Origin: JBCBCP01 sp039817385
Lineage (GTDB): Bacteria > Pseudomonadota > Alphaproteobacteria > Rhodobacterales > Rhodobacteraceae
Direction: 5' to 3'
DNA length: 64,000 nucleotides
Assembly (NCBI GenBank): GCA_039817385.1
Contig: JBCBVY010000007.1
Span: forward strand, 62,001 to 126,000
Part shown: positions 43,961 to 51,976 of the stretch, piece after piece
Position numbering within the stretch: the stretch's first letter is position 1
How the letters are laid out: every line of letters starts with the position of its first letter
Position numbers and translations under genes: made by a program
Notes under the pieces: generated by a model
Seen by the model: only the letters and a program-made list of their open reading frames with translations
The model's database searches: none
Told to the model about the DNA's origin: nothing

Positions 43961-44254
43961 CCGATCCGCAGCAGAGCGGCCGCGCTGTCAAACCGGGCAC
44001 CCCCGGCCTCGTCCCTTCCCGCGCAGCCCTGCGTATAGGCACGCGGCGGCCAGCATGCAGGTGCTGCAAAACCGTCTGTTTGCGCCGGAAACCTGTGGAC
44101 AGTTGCGCCGGTCCCATTGCACCCGCAGTGCTGCGCGGCCATGCTGGACCTTGAACACTGTGCCCTGCCGCCACAGGTTAAGGGGCCTATAACGCGGAGA
44201 CGCGCGTGCTGCCTACGGTTGGGGCCGCGCGTCTTGCCAGATAAGGAATCGAGT
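43961..44254 (+). promoter_or_regulatory. lon upstream region
   Basis: 294 bp without a supported gene. CCTATAAC at 44186-44193 is a plausible -10; a CTTGAAC at 44150-44156 is too far upstream (about 31 bp) to be its -35. AAGGA sits 7 nt before the lon ATG. Heat-shock regulation is likely from the gene's identity but is not shown by a clear sigma-32 site. Confidence 0.35.
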
Positions 44255-46666
44255 ATGCAAGAGCCTCTCAACGCCTCCTACCCCGTGCTGCCGCTGCGCG
44301 ACATCGTCGTGTTCCCGCACATGATTGTCCCGCTCTTTGTGGGGCGCGACAAGTCTGTCCGCGCGCTCGAAGAGGTGATGCAGGACGACAAGCAAATCCT
44401 TTTGTCGAGCCAGATCGACCCGTCCGAGGACGATCCCGAAAGCACTGGCATCTTCAAGGCCGGGGTGCTGGCCAATGTGCTGCAACTGCTCAAACTGCCC
44501 GACGGCACCGTGAAGGTGCTGGTCGAAGGGCAGGCGCGGGTGCGCATCACCGAATACCTTGAGAACGACAATTTCTTTGAAGCGCGGGCGGAGTATTTGA
44601 CCGAGATGCCCGGAGATGCTGCGACGACCGAGGCGCTGCTGCGCTCGGTTGCGGACGAGTTCGAGCGCTATGCCAAGGTCAAGAAGAACGTCCCCGAAGA
44701 GGCGCTTTCCGCAGTGTCCGAAGCCACCGAACCGGCCAAGCTGGCCGATCTGGTCGCGGGCCATCTCGGCATCGAGGTCGACCAGAAGCAGGACCTGCTT
44801 GAGACGTTGTCGGTCAGCGAGCGGCTGGAGAAGGTCTATGGCCTGATGCAGGGCGAACTGTCCGTCCTGCAGGTCGAGAAAAAGATCAAGACGCGCGTGA
44901 AGTCGCAGATGGAGCGGACGCAACGCGAGTATTACCTGAACGAACAGATGAAGGCGATCCAGCAGGAGCTGGGCGACGGCGAGGACGGCAAGAACGAGAT
45001 TGCCGAGCTCGAGGCGCGGATCGCCGAGACGAAGCTGTCCAAGGAGGCCAAGGAAAAGGCCGAGGGTGAGCTGAAAAAGCTCAAGTCGATGTCCCCGATG
45101 TCGGCCGAGGCGACCGTGGTGCGCAACTACCTCGACTGGATGCTGTCGATCCCGTGGGGCGTCAAATCCCGCGTGAAGAAGGATCTGGGCCGGGCGCAAA
45201 AGATCCTCGATGACGACCACTATGGCCTTGAGAAGGTCAAGGAGCGGATCGTCGAGTATCTGGCGGTGCAGCAGCGCTCGAAGAAGCTGAAAGGCCCGAT
45301 CCTGTGCCTTGTCGGCCCTCCGGGTGTGGGCAAGACCTCGCTTGGCAAGTCCGTGGCGAAGGCGACTGGACGTGAGTTCATTCGCATCTCGCTCGGCGGG
45401 GTTCGGGACGAGTCGGAAATCCGTGGTCACCGGCGGACGTATATCGGCTCCATGCCCGGCAAGATCATCCAGGCGCTGAAGAAAGCGAAGACGACGAACC
45501 CGCTCATCCTGCTCGATGAGATCGATAAGATGGGGCAGGATTTCCGCGGCGATCCGGCGTCGGCGATGCTCGAAGTGCTTGATCCGGAGCAGAACGGGAC
45601 GTTCGTGGACCACTATCTTGAGGTGGAATACGACCTCTCGAACGTGATGTTCCTGACCACGTCGAACTCCTACAACATGCCCGGGCCGCTGCTCGACCGG
45701 ATGGAGATCATTCCGCTCGCGGGCTACACCGAGGATGAAAAGCGCGAGATCGCCAAGCAGCACCTCTTGCCCAAGCAGGTCAAGAACCACGGTCTGAAAA
45801 AGGGCGAGTTCGCGCTGACGGACGCGGGCCTGTCGGGGATCATCCAGCACTATACCCGCGAGGCGGGCGTGCGGAACCTCGAGCGGGAGATCGGCAAGAC
45901 TGCCCGCAAGGCGCTGACCAAGATCATCAAGAAAGAGGCGGAGGAGATCGTCGTGACGGACGAAAACCTGCCCGATTTCCTGGGGGTCAAGAAGTTCCGC
46001 TACGGGCTGGCCGAGAAGGACGACCAGATCGGCGTCGTGACCGGGCTCGCGTGGACCTCTGTGGGCGGTGATCTTCTGCACATCGAGGCGCTCAAGCTGC
46101 CCGGCAAAGGCCGGATGAAGACCACCGGCAAGCTGGGCGATGTGATGAAGGAAAGCATCGATGCGGCGTCTTCCTACGTGCGGTCCATCAGCCCGGAGAT
46201 CGGGGTGAAGCCGCCCAAGTTCGACAGCCTCGACATTCACGTGCACGTGCCCGATGGCGCGACGCCGAAGGATGGCCCGTCTGCGGGTCTGGCGATGGTG
46301 ACCTCCATCGTGTCGGTGCTAACGGGCATTCCGGTCCGCAAGGATATCGCGATGACGGGCGAGGTGTCTTTGCGCGGCAACGCGATGCCGATCGGGGGCC
46401 TCAAAGAAAAGCTGCTCGCCGCGCTGCGGGGCGGTATCAAGACGGTGCTGATCCCCGAGGAGAACGAGAAGGACCTGGCAGAAATCCCGGACAACGTGAA
46501 GGAGGGGCTGGAAATCATCCCGGTCACGCACGTGACCGAGGTGCTGGCGCATGCGCTTGTCGCCAAGCCGGATCCAATTGAATGGGACGAGGCCGCAGAA
46601 GAGGCGGCCGCCGCCGCTGCGGCCGCCGCAACGGCGCAGTCCGGGGCGGGCGCGACCGCGCATTAA
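44255..46666 (+). CDS. lon: ATP-dependent protease Lon
   Basis: 803 residues. Cytosolic AAA+ serine protease that removes damaged and regulatory proteins. N-terminal LON domain (YPVLPLRDIVVFPHMIVPLF), coiled coil near 190-300, Walker A GPPGVGKTS near 354-362, LLDEIDKMG, and the proteolytic Ser-Lys dyad: Ser near 676 in DGPSAG and Lys near 719 in GGLKEK. Ends in an alanine-rich tail (eight or more Ala) not shared by E. coli Lon. ATG at 44255 (MQEPLNASYPVLPLRD). Followed by a strong terminator. Confidence 0.97.
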   Translation: MQEPLNASYPVLPLRDIVVFPHMIVPLFVGRDKSVRALEEVMQDDKQILLSSQIDPSEDDPESTGIFKAGVLANVLQLLKLPDGTVKVLVEGQARVRITEYLENDNFFEARAEYLTEMPGDAATTEALLRSVADEFERYAKVKKNVPEEALSAVSEATEPAKLADLVAGHLGIEVDQKQDLLETLSVSERLEKVYGLMQGELSVLQVEKKIKTRVKSQMERTQREYYLNEQMKAIQQELGDGEDGKNEIAELEARIAETKLSKEAKEKAEGELKKLKSMSPMSAEATVVRNYLDWMLSIPWGVKSRVKKDLGRAQKILDDDHYGLEKVKERIVEYLAVQQRSKKLKGPILCLVGPPGVGKTSLGKSVAKATGREFIRISLGGVRDESEIRGHRRTYIGSMPGKIIQALKKAKTTNPLILLDEIDKMGQDFRGDPASAMLEVLDPEQNGTFVDHYLEVEYDLSNVMFLTTSNSYNMPGPLLDRMEIIPLAGYTEDEKREIAKQHLLPKQVKNHGLKKGEFALTDAGLSGIIQHYTREAGVRNLEREIGKTARKALTKIIKKEAEEIVVTDENLPDFLGVKKFRYGLAEKDDQIGVVTGLAWTSVGGDLLHIEALKLPGKGRMKTTGKLGDVMKESIDAASSYVRSISPEIGVKPPKFDSLDIHVHVPDGATPKDGPSAGLAMVTSIVSVLTGIPVRKDIAMTGEVSLRGNAMPIGGLKEKLLAALRGGIKTVLIPEENEKDLAEIPDNVKEGLEIIPVTHVTEVLAHALVAKPDPIEWDEAAEEAAAAAAAAATAQSGAGATAH

Positions 46667-46689
46667 GATCGTGCCGTGATGTGATCTGA

Positions 46690-46720
46690 GCCTCGCCCGG
46701 TGCCCGGGCGGGGCTCTTTT
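46690..46720 (+). terminator. Rho-independent terminator after lon
   Basis: Stem GCCTCGCCCGG / CCGGGCGGGGC (one T-G wobble), 3-nt loop TGC, followed by TCTTTT. Confidence 0.85.
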
Positions 46721-46740
46721 GCGTGGGCCCTGAATGGATT

Positions 46741-46817
46741 TGCAGCAAATCCTGTTTGGATTGCCCTGCAAACGGTGGAAAAACAGGTGCTTTACCGTTA
46801 GGCTGTTTCCAAACAGG
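46741..46817 (+). promoter_or_regulatory. Structured leader upstream of HU-like gene
   Basis: CCTGTTTGGA (46751-46760) can pair with TCCAAACAGG (46808-46817), enclosing AACGGT (46771-46776) and ACCGTT (46794-46799). The first arm can instead be part of an upstream hairpin TGCAG...CTGCA (46741-46770) using ATCC/GGAT. The two folds exclude each other. The downstream arm ends 20 nt before the start codon. Confidence 0.45.
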
Positions 46818-46836
46818 CAACAAAAGGCATGTGATA

Positions 46837-47241
46837 ATGGCGAGCACCACGAAAAAATCCACGACCGCGCGCACGGCAACGTCGACCCGCAAGACCAGGA
46901 CCACCAAATCCGCGTCGACCCCGCCCGCAGAGGCCGCACCCGCTCCGGCGCCCGTTGTGATCGAGGCGGCGCAGCCGGTCGTCTCCGGTCCGGCGCTGCG
47001 CAAGAAAGAGCTGATCGACGCGGTTGTCGCGCGCTCCGGCATCAAGAAAAAGGACGCCAAGCCGGTGGTCGAGGCGATGCTGGATGTGCTGGGCGAAGCG
47101 TTGGGCGAGGGCCGCGAGCTGAACCTTCAGCCGATGGGCAACATCAAGGTCAAGCGCGCCAAGGAGCTATCAAACGCCAAGGTCATGGTGACCCGTGTGC
47201 GCCAGTCCAAGGGCACGCCCACCGCGGAGGCCGCCGAGTAG
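46837..47241 (+). CDS. HU-family DNA-binding protein with basic N-terminal extension
   Basis: 134 residues. The last ~85 residues follow the HU/IHF fold: LRKKELIDAVVARSGIKKKD, KPVVEAMLDVLGEALGEGRE, LNLQPMGNIKVKRAKEL. The first ~45 are a Thr/Lys/Ala/Pro-rich tail (STTKKSTTARTATSTRKTR) that recalls histone-like extensions. The usual extended beta-arm RNP motif of HU is shortened. Nucleoid-associated. ATG at 46837 chosen; an open frame reaches to 46723 through the structured leader. Confidence 0.82.
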   Translation: MASTTKKSTTARTATSTRKTRTTKSASTPPAEAAPAPAPVVIEAAQPVVSGPALRKKELIDAVVARSGIKKKDAKPVVEAMLDVLGEALGEGRELNLQPMGNIKVKRAKELSNAKVMVTRVRQSKGTPTAEAAE

Positions 47242-47311
47242 GCGGCGGTACGCGATTTTTCGCGCGCAAGGTCTTGCAAGGCGGGGAGCGGTGCCGTACC
47301 TCCGCCGGCAC

Positions 47312-47386
47312 GGGTGATTAGCTCAGTGGTAGAGCGCTTCGTTCACATCGAAGATGTCAGGAGTTCGAATCTCTTATCACCCACCA
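47312..47386 (+). tRNA. tRNA-Val (anticodon CAC)
   Basis: 75 nt including encoded CCA. Acceptor GGGTGAT/ATCACCC with discriminator A, D-arm AGCTCAGTGGTAGAGC, anticodon stem CTTCG/CGAAG around TTCACAT, T-arm with GTTCGAATC. Reads GUG codons. A second valine tRNA is 1.5 kb downstream. Confidence 0.96.
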
Positions 47387-47449
47387 TCAAACTCTGGTCC
47401 GCCTCCGGCGGATCAAAAGGTCCGGGGGACCTTTTGAAAGAGTTTGATG
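47385..47449. repeat. Three-way-junction palindromic element after tRNA-Val
   Basis: Outer stem CATCAAACTCT (47385-47395) with AGAGTTTGATG (47439-47449), 11 bp perfect. Inside, hairpins TCCGCC/GGCGGA (47398-47412, loop TCC) and CAAAAGGTCC/GGACCTTTTG (47414-47436, loop GGG). It starts within the CCA of the tRNA gene. The remaining ~60 bp to 47508 shows nothing else. Confidence 0.75.
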
Positions 47450-47508
47450 CGCGGAGCGCCTCTTGATTTGGGTTTTGTAGATCAGCTTTCGTTGCGACAA
47501 GCTATCCC

Positions 47509-48192
47509 TCACCCCCGCCGCACCCGCAACACCCGCCAGATGCCAACCAAACCCGCCGCCCCCAGCATCGCCAGCACGCCAAAAGGCCAGAACGCGGCGC
47601 GCTGGGACGCGGGCGGCTCGATCCTGAGCGGCGCGCCGGGTTGCAAGGTTGTGGTCCAGCTGACCTGTCCTGCTGCACCTGCATCGATCACGCGCACGGG
47701 GGTCGGCCGGTCCGCGGGCAGGTTCAGCGTGATCGCCGCCCCTTCGGAGCCCGCCGTAGAGAAATACCCGGCATAGGCAATCAGGTCGGCCCAATCCTGC
47801 GTTTGACCCGGCTCTGCCACGCTGCACAGCTCAATCGCGATCAGCGCGTCCAGCGGGGTGTTCAGGGGCATCTCCTCCGCAGTGCCGTGCAGCATGAAGG
47901 ACATCGCTTCGAAGCTTGCAGGCGCGGCGCCGATCTGCGCGTCCGTGCGGGCGAGGAGGGCGTCGCCGATGGCCCATGTGCCTTCTGTGAACGTCGTTGT
48001 GTCCACTTGCCCGCCGCCACCCGGCACGAGGTCCACCGGTGTCGCCGTTAGGGCGAACAGATCATCCGCGGGGGCAGACAGGAACAGCTGCGTGCTGCCC
48101 GCGCCGCGCTGGACCAGCACGGTCAACTCGCGTGCGGTGGCGGGCAGGGCGGCCAAGGCGCTCAGAACACAGGCAATCAGGGCATATCGCAT
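47509..48192 (-). CDS. Secreted/anchored protein of unknown function
   Basis: 227 residues. Signal peptide (MRYALIACVLSALAALPATA), a beta-rich periplasmic region, and a C-terminal transmembrane helix (FGVLAMLGAAGLVGIWRVL) followed by basic residues. RELTVLVQRGAGSTQLFLSA and WAIGDALLARTDAQIGAAP give no family I recognise with confidence. Divergent from the histidine phosphatase gene, 27 bp apart. Confidence 0.65.
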   Translation of the reverse strand: MRYALIACVLSALAALPATARELTVLVQRGAGSTQLFLSAPADDLFALTATPVDLVPGGGGQVDTTTFTEGTWAIGDALLARTDAQIGAAPASFEAMSFMLHGTAEEMPLNTPLDALIAIELCSVAEPGQTQDWADLIAYAGYFSTAGSEGAAITLNLPADRPTPVRVIDAGAAGQVSWTTTLQPGAPLRIEPPASQRAAFWPFGVLAMLGAAGLVGIWRVLRVRRG

Positions 48193-48219
48193 GGTTGAAA
48201 CCTATGCAGGCCGCGGCCT

Positions 48220-48810
48220 ATGTCCAGACTTATGCACCTTTATCCTCACTGCCTGATCCTGCGCCACGGCGAGACCGCGTGGAACCGAGAAGGGCGGATT
48301 CAAGGGGAGCGCGACTCGCCCCTGACCGCGTTGGGACGCGCGCAGGCGGCGGCGCAGGGGCGTATTCTGGCGGGGCTGGGCACGGGCAGTTTTGATTGGA
48401 TCGTCAGCCCGCAGGGGCGGGCGCAAGCCACGGCCCGGATCGCGGCGGGACCGGGGGCGACGCTGCGGACCGACGCGCGGCTGGCAGAGATTTCGATGGG
48501 CGACTGGTCCGGTATGCTGCGCGCGGAGCTTGCGGCGGCGAACCCGGCGCTTTTCGAAAGCGAGGGCCTTGCCTGGTACGATCACGCGCCGGGGGGCGAG
48601 GGGCTGGAGGCGCTTGCGCGCCGGACCCGGGCGCTGCTCGATGACCTGACCGGCCCGGCGATCCTTGTCACCCACGGGATCACCAGCCGGATGCTGCGCT
48701 GCCATCTGCAAGGGCTGCCGCCGGAGGCGTTCGAGACAGTCGGGGGCGGGCAGGGTGTGGTTTACGCGCTGTCGGGCGGCGCGCAACGTGTGCTGCGCGA
48801 AGAGGCTTGA
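48220..48810 (+). CDS. Histidine phosphatase family protein
   Basis: 196 residues, phosphoglycerate-mutase-like fold. Catalytic RHGE at 15-18 (LILRHGETAWNREGRIQG), SPQGRAQATA as the second Arg motif, and THGITSRML as the second His. Substrate not predictable; similar proteins include alpha-ribazole and broad-specificity phosphatases. A second in-frame ATG at 48232 is an alternative start. Followed by tRNA-Val(TAC). Confidence 0.85.
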   Translation: MSRLMHLYPHCLILRHGETAWNREGRIQGERDSPLTALGRAQAAAQGRILAGLGTGSFDWIVSPQGRAQATARIAAGPGATLRTDARLAEISMGDWSGMLRAELAAANPALFESEGLAWYDHAPGGEGLEALARRTRALLDDLTGPAILVTHGITSRMLRCHLQGLPPEAFETVGGGQGVVYALSGGAQRVLREEA

Positions 48811-48846
48811 AGCCCCCCCGCACCCTGCGCTATCTGAGCCGGAAGC

Positions 48847-48922
48847 GGGTGGTTAGCTCAGTTGGTAGAGCGTTTCGTTTACACCGAAAATGTCGGGGGT
48901 TCGAGCCCCTCACCACCCACCA
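48847..48922 (+). tRNA. tRNA-Val (anticodon TAC)
   Basis: 76 nt including encoded CCA. Acceptor GGGTGGT/ACCACCC with discriminator A, D-arm AGCTCAGTTGGTAGAGC, anticodon stem TTTCG/CGAAA around TTTACAC, T-arm GTTCGAGCC. Reads GUA and related codons. Confidence 0.96.
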
Positions 48923-49016
48923 CGTCTTTTCATCTTCGATGAAAGGACGGGCCCGGCAGTGCATCCGCCGCAGGCGGGTGTTACGAGAGGGCAAGCTGGT
49001 TCGATGTGCAGTGATT

Positions 49017-49039
49017 GGTGGGTTGGCACCCACCCTACG
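49017..49039. repeat. Palindromic intergenic repeat (GGTGGGT/ACCCACC)
   Basis: GGTGGGT-TGGC-ACCCACC-CTACG core, identical to 30393-30415, in the 203-bp gap between tRNA-Val(TAC) and the DUF4440-like gene. Nothing else was identified in that gap. Confidence 0.75.
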
Positions 49040-49125
49040 TGACGCGGATGCTCTACCGAGTGGCTTGATCCGAGTTGTGCTATTGGCGACACTTGCAGCG
49101 TTTTTTTGTTGGGCCGCGGAACCAA

Positions 49126-49494
49126 ATGACCTTACCGCTTGAAGACAAGGACACTCTGGTCGCCTTGGAAGAAATGCTTTGGCGCGCTGAAACGCGGTTC
49201 GATCCGGCCTTGATGGATCTGACATTTTCGCCCCATTTCGTGGAGTTCGGCAGGTCGGGACGACGATACGAACGCGCGGAGATGCTGTTTAACCCTGAAC
49301 AGAGGGTCGATATCAATGCGACGCTGCCGTTGCCGGATTACTCAGTTGAGCTTGTCGCGCCCGGTGTTGCACTTGCAACTTATACAAGTGAAGTCAGGTA
49401 CGGCGACCAAATCGAAGTCGGGCGCCGGTCCTCTTTGTGGGTGAAGTATGACGGGCGCTGGCAACTTCGGTTTCATCAGGGCACCCCGCTTTAG
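49126..49494 (+). CDS. DUF4440/SnoaL-like protein
   Basis: 122 residues. TLVALEEMLWRAETRFDPAL, LTFSPHFVEFGRSGRRYERA and SSLWVKYDGRWQLRFHQGTP are the recognisable blocks of DUF4440-type NTF2-fold proteins. Cytosolic, function unknown. ATG at 49126 (MTLPLEDKDTL) preferred over 49075. The region around it has lower GC than its neighbours, so recent acquisition is possible. Confidence 0.75.
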   Translation: MTLPLEDKDTLVALEEMLWRAETRFDPALMDLTFSPHFVEFGRSGRRYERAEMLFNPEQRVDINATLPLPDYSVELVAPGVALATYTSEVRYGDQIEVGRRSSLWVKYDGRWQLRFHQGTPL

Positions 49495-49673
49495 GTGATG
49501 TCTATGTGACGTCGTTTTGGCGGGCTGAAGCGCGCCCTATGGGTTTGTCACCGCGGGGCGGGATGGTGGGTTGGAACCCCACCCTACCTGCTTCGATGAA
49601 ATACGGGCGGCGGCAGGGTGTTTTCGGAAAGAAAATGTCCCGAGAGCGGCAAGGTTTCAGCTTACACACCCAC
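49495..49673. repeat. Convergent gap with GGTGGGT repeat copy
   Basis: 179 bp between converging genes. Contains GGTGGGT-TGGA-ACCCCACCC at 49565-49584 followed by TACC, the fourth copy of this repeat family in the window. No gene or clear terminator T-tract was found. Confidence 0.6.
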
Positions 49674-50495
49674 TCAAAACCGCCCCGACGCCCCACCACC
49701 GGAGGACGACCCGCCACCAAAGCCACCCGAAGACGACGACCGTGTGATCCGCGGGATCGTGCGCAGGGCCACGTCATGGTAGCCGCAATTGGTGCAGGTC
49801 GTGGTCACCTCCCGCTCGCCCGACATGCTGCGCGTGGCGGCGCGCAGGGTGACGGAGGCGGAGCGCAGGCTGCCCCGTGTGCCGCATTGCGGGCATTTGC
49901 GGAACCGCTGCACGGCCCAGCCGCCGCCAAAAAACAGCGCCAAGACCCCGGCGATACCGCCCATCACCCAGCGGCCGGAATTGTCGACGGCGGGCGGCGC
50001 GTCGGCGGCAAAGGGGCGGGCGATCTGGGTGCCAATCTCCTCTACGCCGGCGGTGAGGCCCGCGTACCAGTTGTTGTCTGACAAAGGCGGGGTGATTGCG
50101 CCGTCGATGATGTCTTTCGCCACCCGGTCCCAGGCGCGGGTGTAGCCGGAGCCCAGTTCGATCCGGATGCGGCGGTCCTCGGTCATCACCAGAAACATGA
50201 TACCGTCATTTTGCGCCGCATCCCCGATGCCCCAGTGGTTGAAAAGGCCCGTGGCGAAGGCTTCGAACGTCATATCGGGCGCGATGGTGTCCTGCCGGGA
50301 CAGGGTTACGGCGACAAGGTGAATGCCCGTCTCCGCGCGCAGCTGGGCCAGCTGGCGGTGCAGGTCGGCCCTTTGCTCCGCCGTCAGCACGCCCGCAAAG
50401 TCGTTGATCGTCGAGCGGTCCGGGTCCGGGTAAAGCTGCGCCTGTGCGAGGAGAGGCGCGAAGCACAGGATCAGGGCGAGGAACAATCGTTTCAT
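49674..50495 (-). CDS. TPM-domain protein, YgcG-like
   Basis: 273 residues. Signal peptide (MKRLFLALILCFAPLLAQA), TPM domain at about 25-165 (INDFAGVLTAEQRADLHRQL, IRIELGSGYTRAWDRVAKD), one transmembrane helix (VMGGIAGVLALFFGGGW) and a C-terminal part with two CxxC pairs (CPQCG, CTNCG), then a Gly/Ser-rich tail ending GGGASGRF. Anchored with the TPM domain in the periplasm. Linked in other bacteria to membrane or photosystem maintenance; role here unknown. Confidence 0.85.
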   Translation of the reverse strand: MKRLFLALILCFAPLLAQAQLYPDPDRSTINDFAGVLTAEQRADLHRQLAQLRAETGIHLVAVTLSRQDTIAPDMTFEAFATGLFNHWGIGDAAQNDGIMFLVMTEDRRIRIELGSGYTRAWDRVAKDIIDGAITPPLSDNNWYAGLTAGVEEIGTQIARPFAADAPPAVDNSGRWVMGGIAGVLALFFGGGWAVQRFRKCPQCGTRGSLRSASVTLRAATRSMSGEREVTTTCTNCGYHDVALRTIPRITRSSSSGGFGGGSSSGGGASGRF

Positions 50496-50547
50496 AAAAA
50501 GGCTCCAGTTTGAAATGCCGCGACCCTAGCGCAAGTGCGCGCGCCTG

Positions 50548-51720
50548 TTAAGCCGCGCGGCTGGCGGCGAAATCGACGAGCGTTTGGAGGGCCTTTTCGA
50601 AAGCGTCGTCGTCGATGGTCATCGCGACGCGGATGTGCCCCGCAGCAGCGGCGCCAAAGCTTTCCCCGGGCATGACCGCGATCTGGTGCGTGCCCAGCAG
50701 GGCGTTGGCAAAGGCGTCGCCACTCAGCCCCGTCTGCCGGATGTCGAGCATCAGGTACATCGCCCCCTGCGCCGGGATCAGACGCAGCGCGTTCTGGCCC
50801 GCCAGCAGCTGCTGCGCGATGGCGCGGCGGCGACGGAACGGCGCGGCGATTTCCGCCTCGAAGGCAGTGCCCTGGGCGAGGGCAAAGACGGAGGCATCCT
50901 GGATATAGCCCGGCACGCCATAGGTGGTGTGGGTGGCAAAGGTGATCAAATGGGCGATCACCTCTTCGGGGCCGATCAGCCAGCCGCAGCGTGAGCCGGT
51001 CATCGCGTGGCTTTTGGACATGGAGCCGACGACCAGCGTGCGGTCCGCCATGCCAGGCAGGGCGCGGGGGCTGATATGCGTGCCCTCCCAGACCTGCGTG
51101 TCATAGACCTCGTCCGAGATGAGCCACAGGCCCGCGTCCCGCGCGACCCCTGCGATGCCGTCCATCGTCGCCGAGCTGTAGACCGCGCCCGTGGGGTTGT
51201 TGGGCGAGTTGATCAGCAGCGAGGTCGCGCCGTCTGCTGCGGCGGCGATGTCGCTGGCGCGGGGCTGGAAATCATCCTCTGCCCGCGCCTGAACCGCGCG
51301 CGGGTTGGCCGACACGCCGCGGATCGTGCCGGGGTAGGTGGCATAGTAAGGGTCAAGATAGAGCGCCACGTCGCCCGGATCGCACGCCGCCGCATGGGCG
51401 GCAAAGAGCGCCGACTGGCCCCCTGGGGTGATCAGCACGTTATCGCGGCTGGTGGGCACGCCCGTGCGCGCCGCAACCCGCGCGGCGACCGCATCGCGCA
51501 GCGCGTCTGTGCCGGGGACCATCGCATAGCCCGTATGCCCGCCCATCGCGCTTTGATGCATTTCCCGCAGGACCGGCGCCGCTGTGCGGATGTCATGCTC
51601 TCCGATGGTCAGCTCGGTCACGGGCACGCCGTCTTCGATCATGCGGCGGGCGCGGATGAAAACCTCCCACCCGTCCGAGCCGCCCCCTGTCAGACCTGTC
51701 ATACGTGCCGAGATATGCAT
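50548..51720 (-). CDS. Pyridoxal phosphate-dependent aminotransferase, class I/II
   Basis: 390 residues. PLP lysine in SMSKSHAMTGSRCGW (about residue 235); NSPNNPTGAVYS and LISDEVYDTQVW are the fold-type I motifs. Substrate unknown; the layout resembles aspartate/branched aminotransferases and arginine--pyruvate AruH. MHISARMTGLTGGGSDGW has two possible ATG starts (51720 and 51702). Divergent from cysS across a 256-bp gap with hairpins. Confidence 0.86.
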   Translation of the reverse strand: MHISARMTGLTGGGSDGWEVFIRARRMIEDGVPVTELTIGEHDIRTAAPVLREMHQSAMGGHTGYAMVPGTDALRDAVAARVAARTGVPTSRDNVLITPGGQSALFAAHAAACDPGDVALYLDPYYATYPGTIRGVSANPRAVQARAEDDFQPRASDIAAAADGATSLLINSPNNPTGAVYSSATMDGIAGVARDAGLWLISDEVYDTQVWEGTHISPRALPGMADRTLVVGSMSKSHAMTGSRCGWLIGPEEVIAHLITFATHTTYGVPGYIQDASVFALAQGTAFEAEIAAPFRRRRAIAQQLLAGQNALRLIPAQGAMYLMLDIRQTGLSGDAFANALLGTHQIAVMPGESFGAAAAGHIRVAMTIDDDAFEKALQTLVDFAASRAA

Positions 51721-51760
51721 GGGACATCGGTGGCGCCGCGCGCGCGGGATGTCAACGGGG

Positions 51761-51805
51761 GCGATCCTTTGAAGGATCGCGGGGGATCAATCCTTGAAGG
51801 ATTGA
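51761..51805. repeat. Two CCTTxAAGG-core hairpins upstream of cysS
   Basis: GCGATCCTT-TG-AAGGATCGC (51761-51780) and TCAATCCTT-G-AAGGATTGA (51787-51805). Same design as 9325-9370 and 56731-56773. The rest of 51721-51976 shows nothing further that I can name. Confidence 0.7.
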
Positions 51806-51976
51806 CGCGCAGGCTTGACCCGGGCGGCATGGTGCGGCTACGTGGCGTCATGTACCGTGTTTGCTGCATCATCTGCTGCGAGATTACCTGCTGATCACTT
51901 CAGCGGGCCGGTTCCTTGTTTTCCTGACATTCAAGAGTTGCTAGGCCCGCGCCACCACCCGTGCGAGGACCGCCCT

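Noticed and set aside
44150..44193. Heat-shock (sigma-32) promoter for lon
   Set aside because: CTTGAAC and CCTATAAC are about 29-31 bp apart, too far for one promoter.
44213..46246. 677-codon open frame on the minus strand across lon
   Set aside because: Exact antisense of a clearly conserved gene; composition is Arg/His/Leu-rich with no recognisable domain. An artefact of GC-rich codon use.
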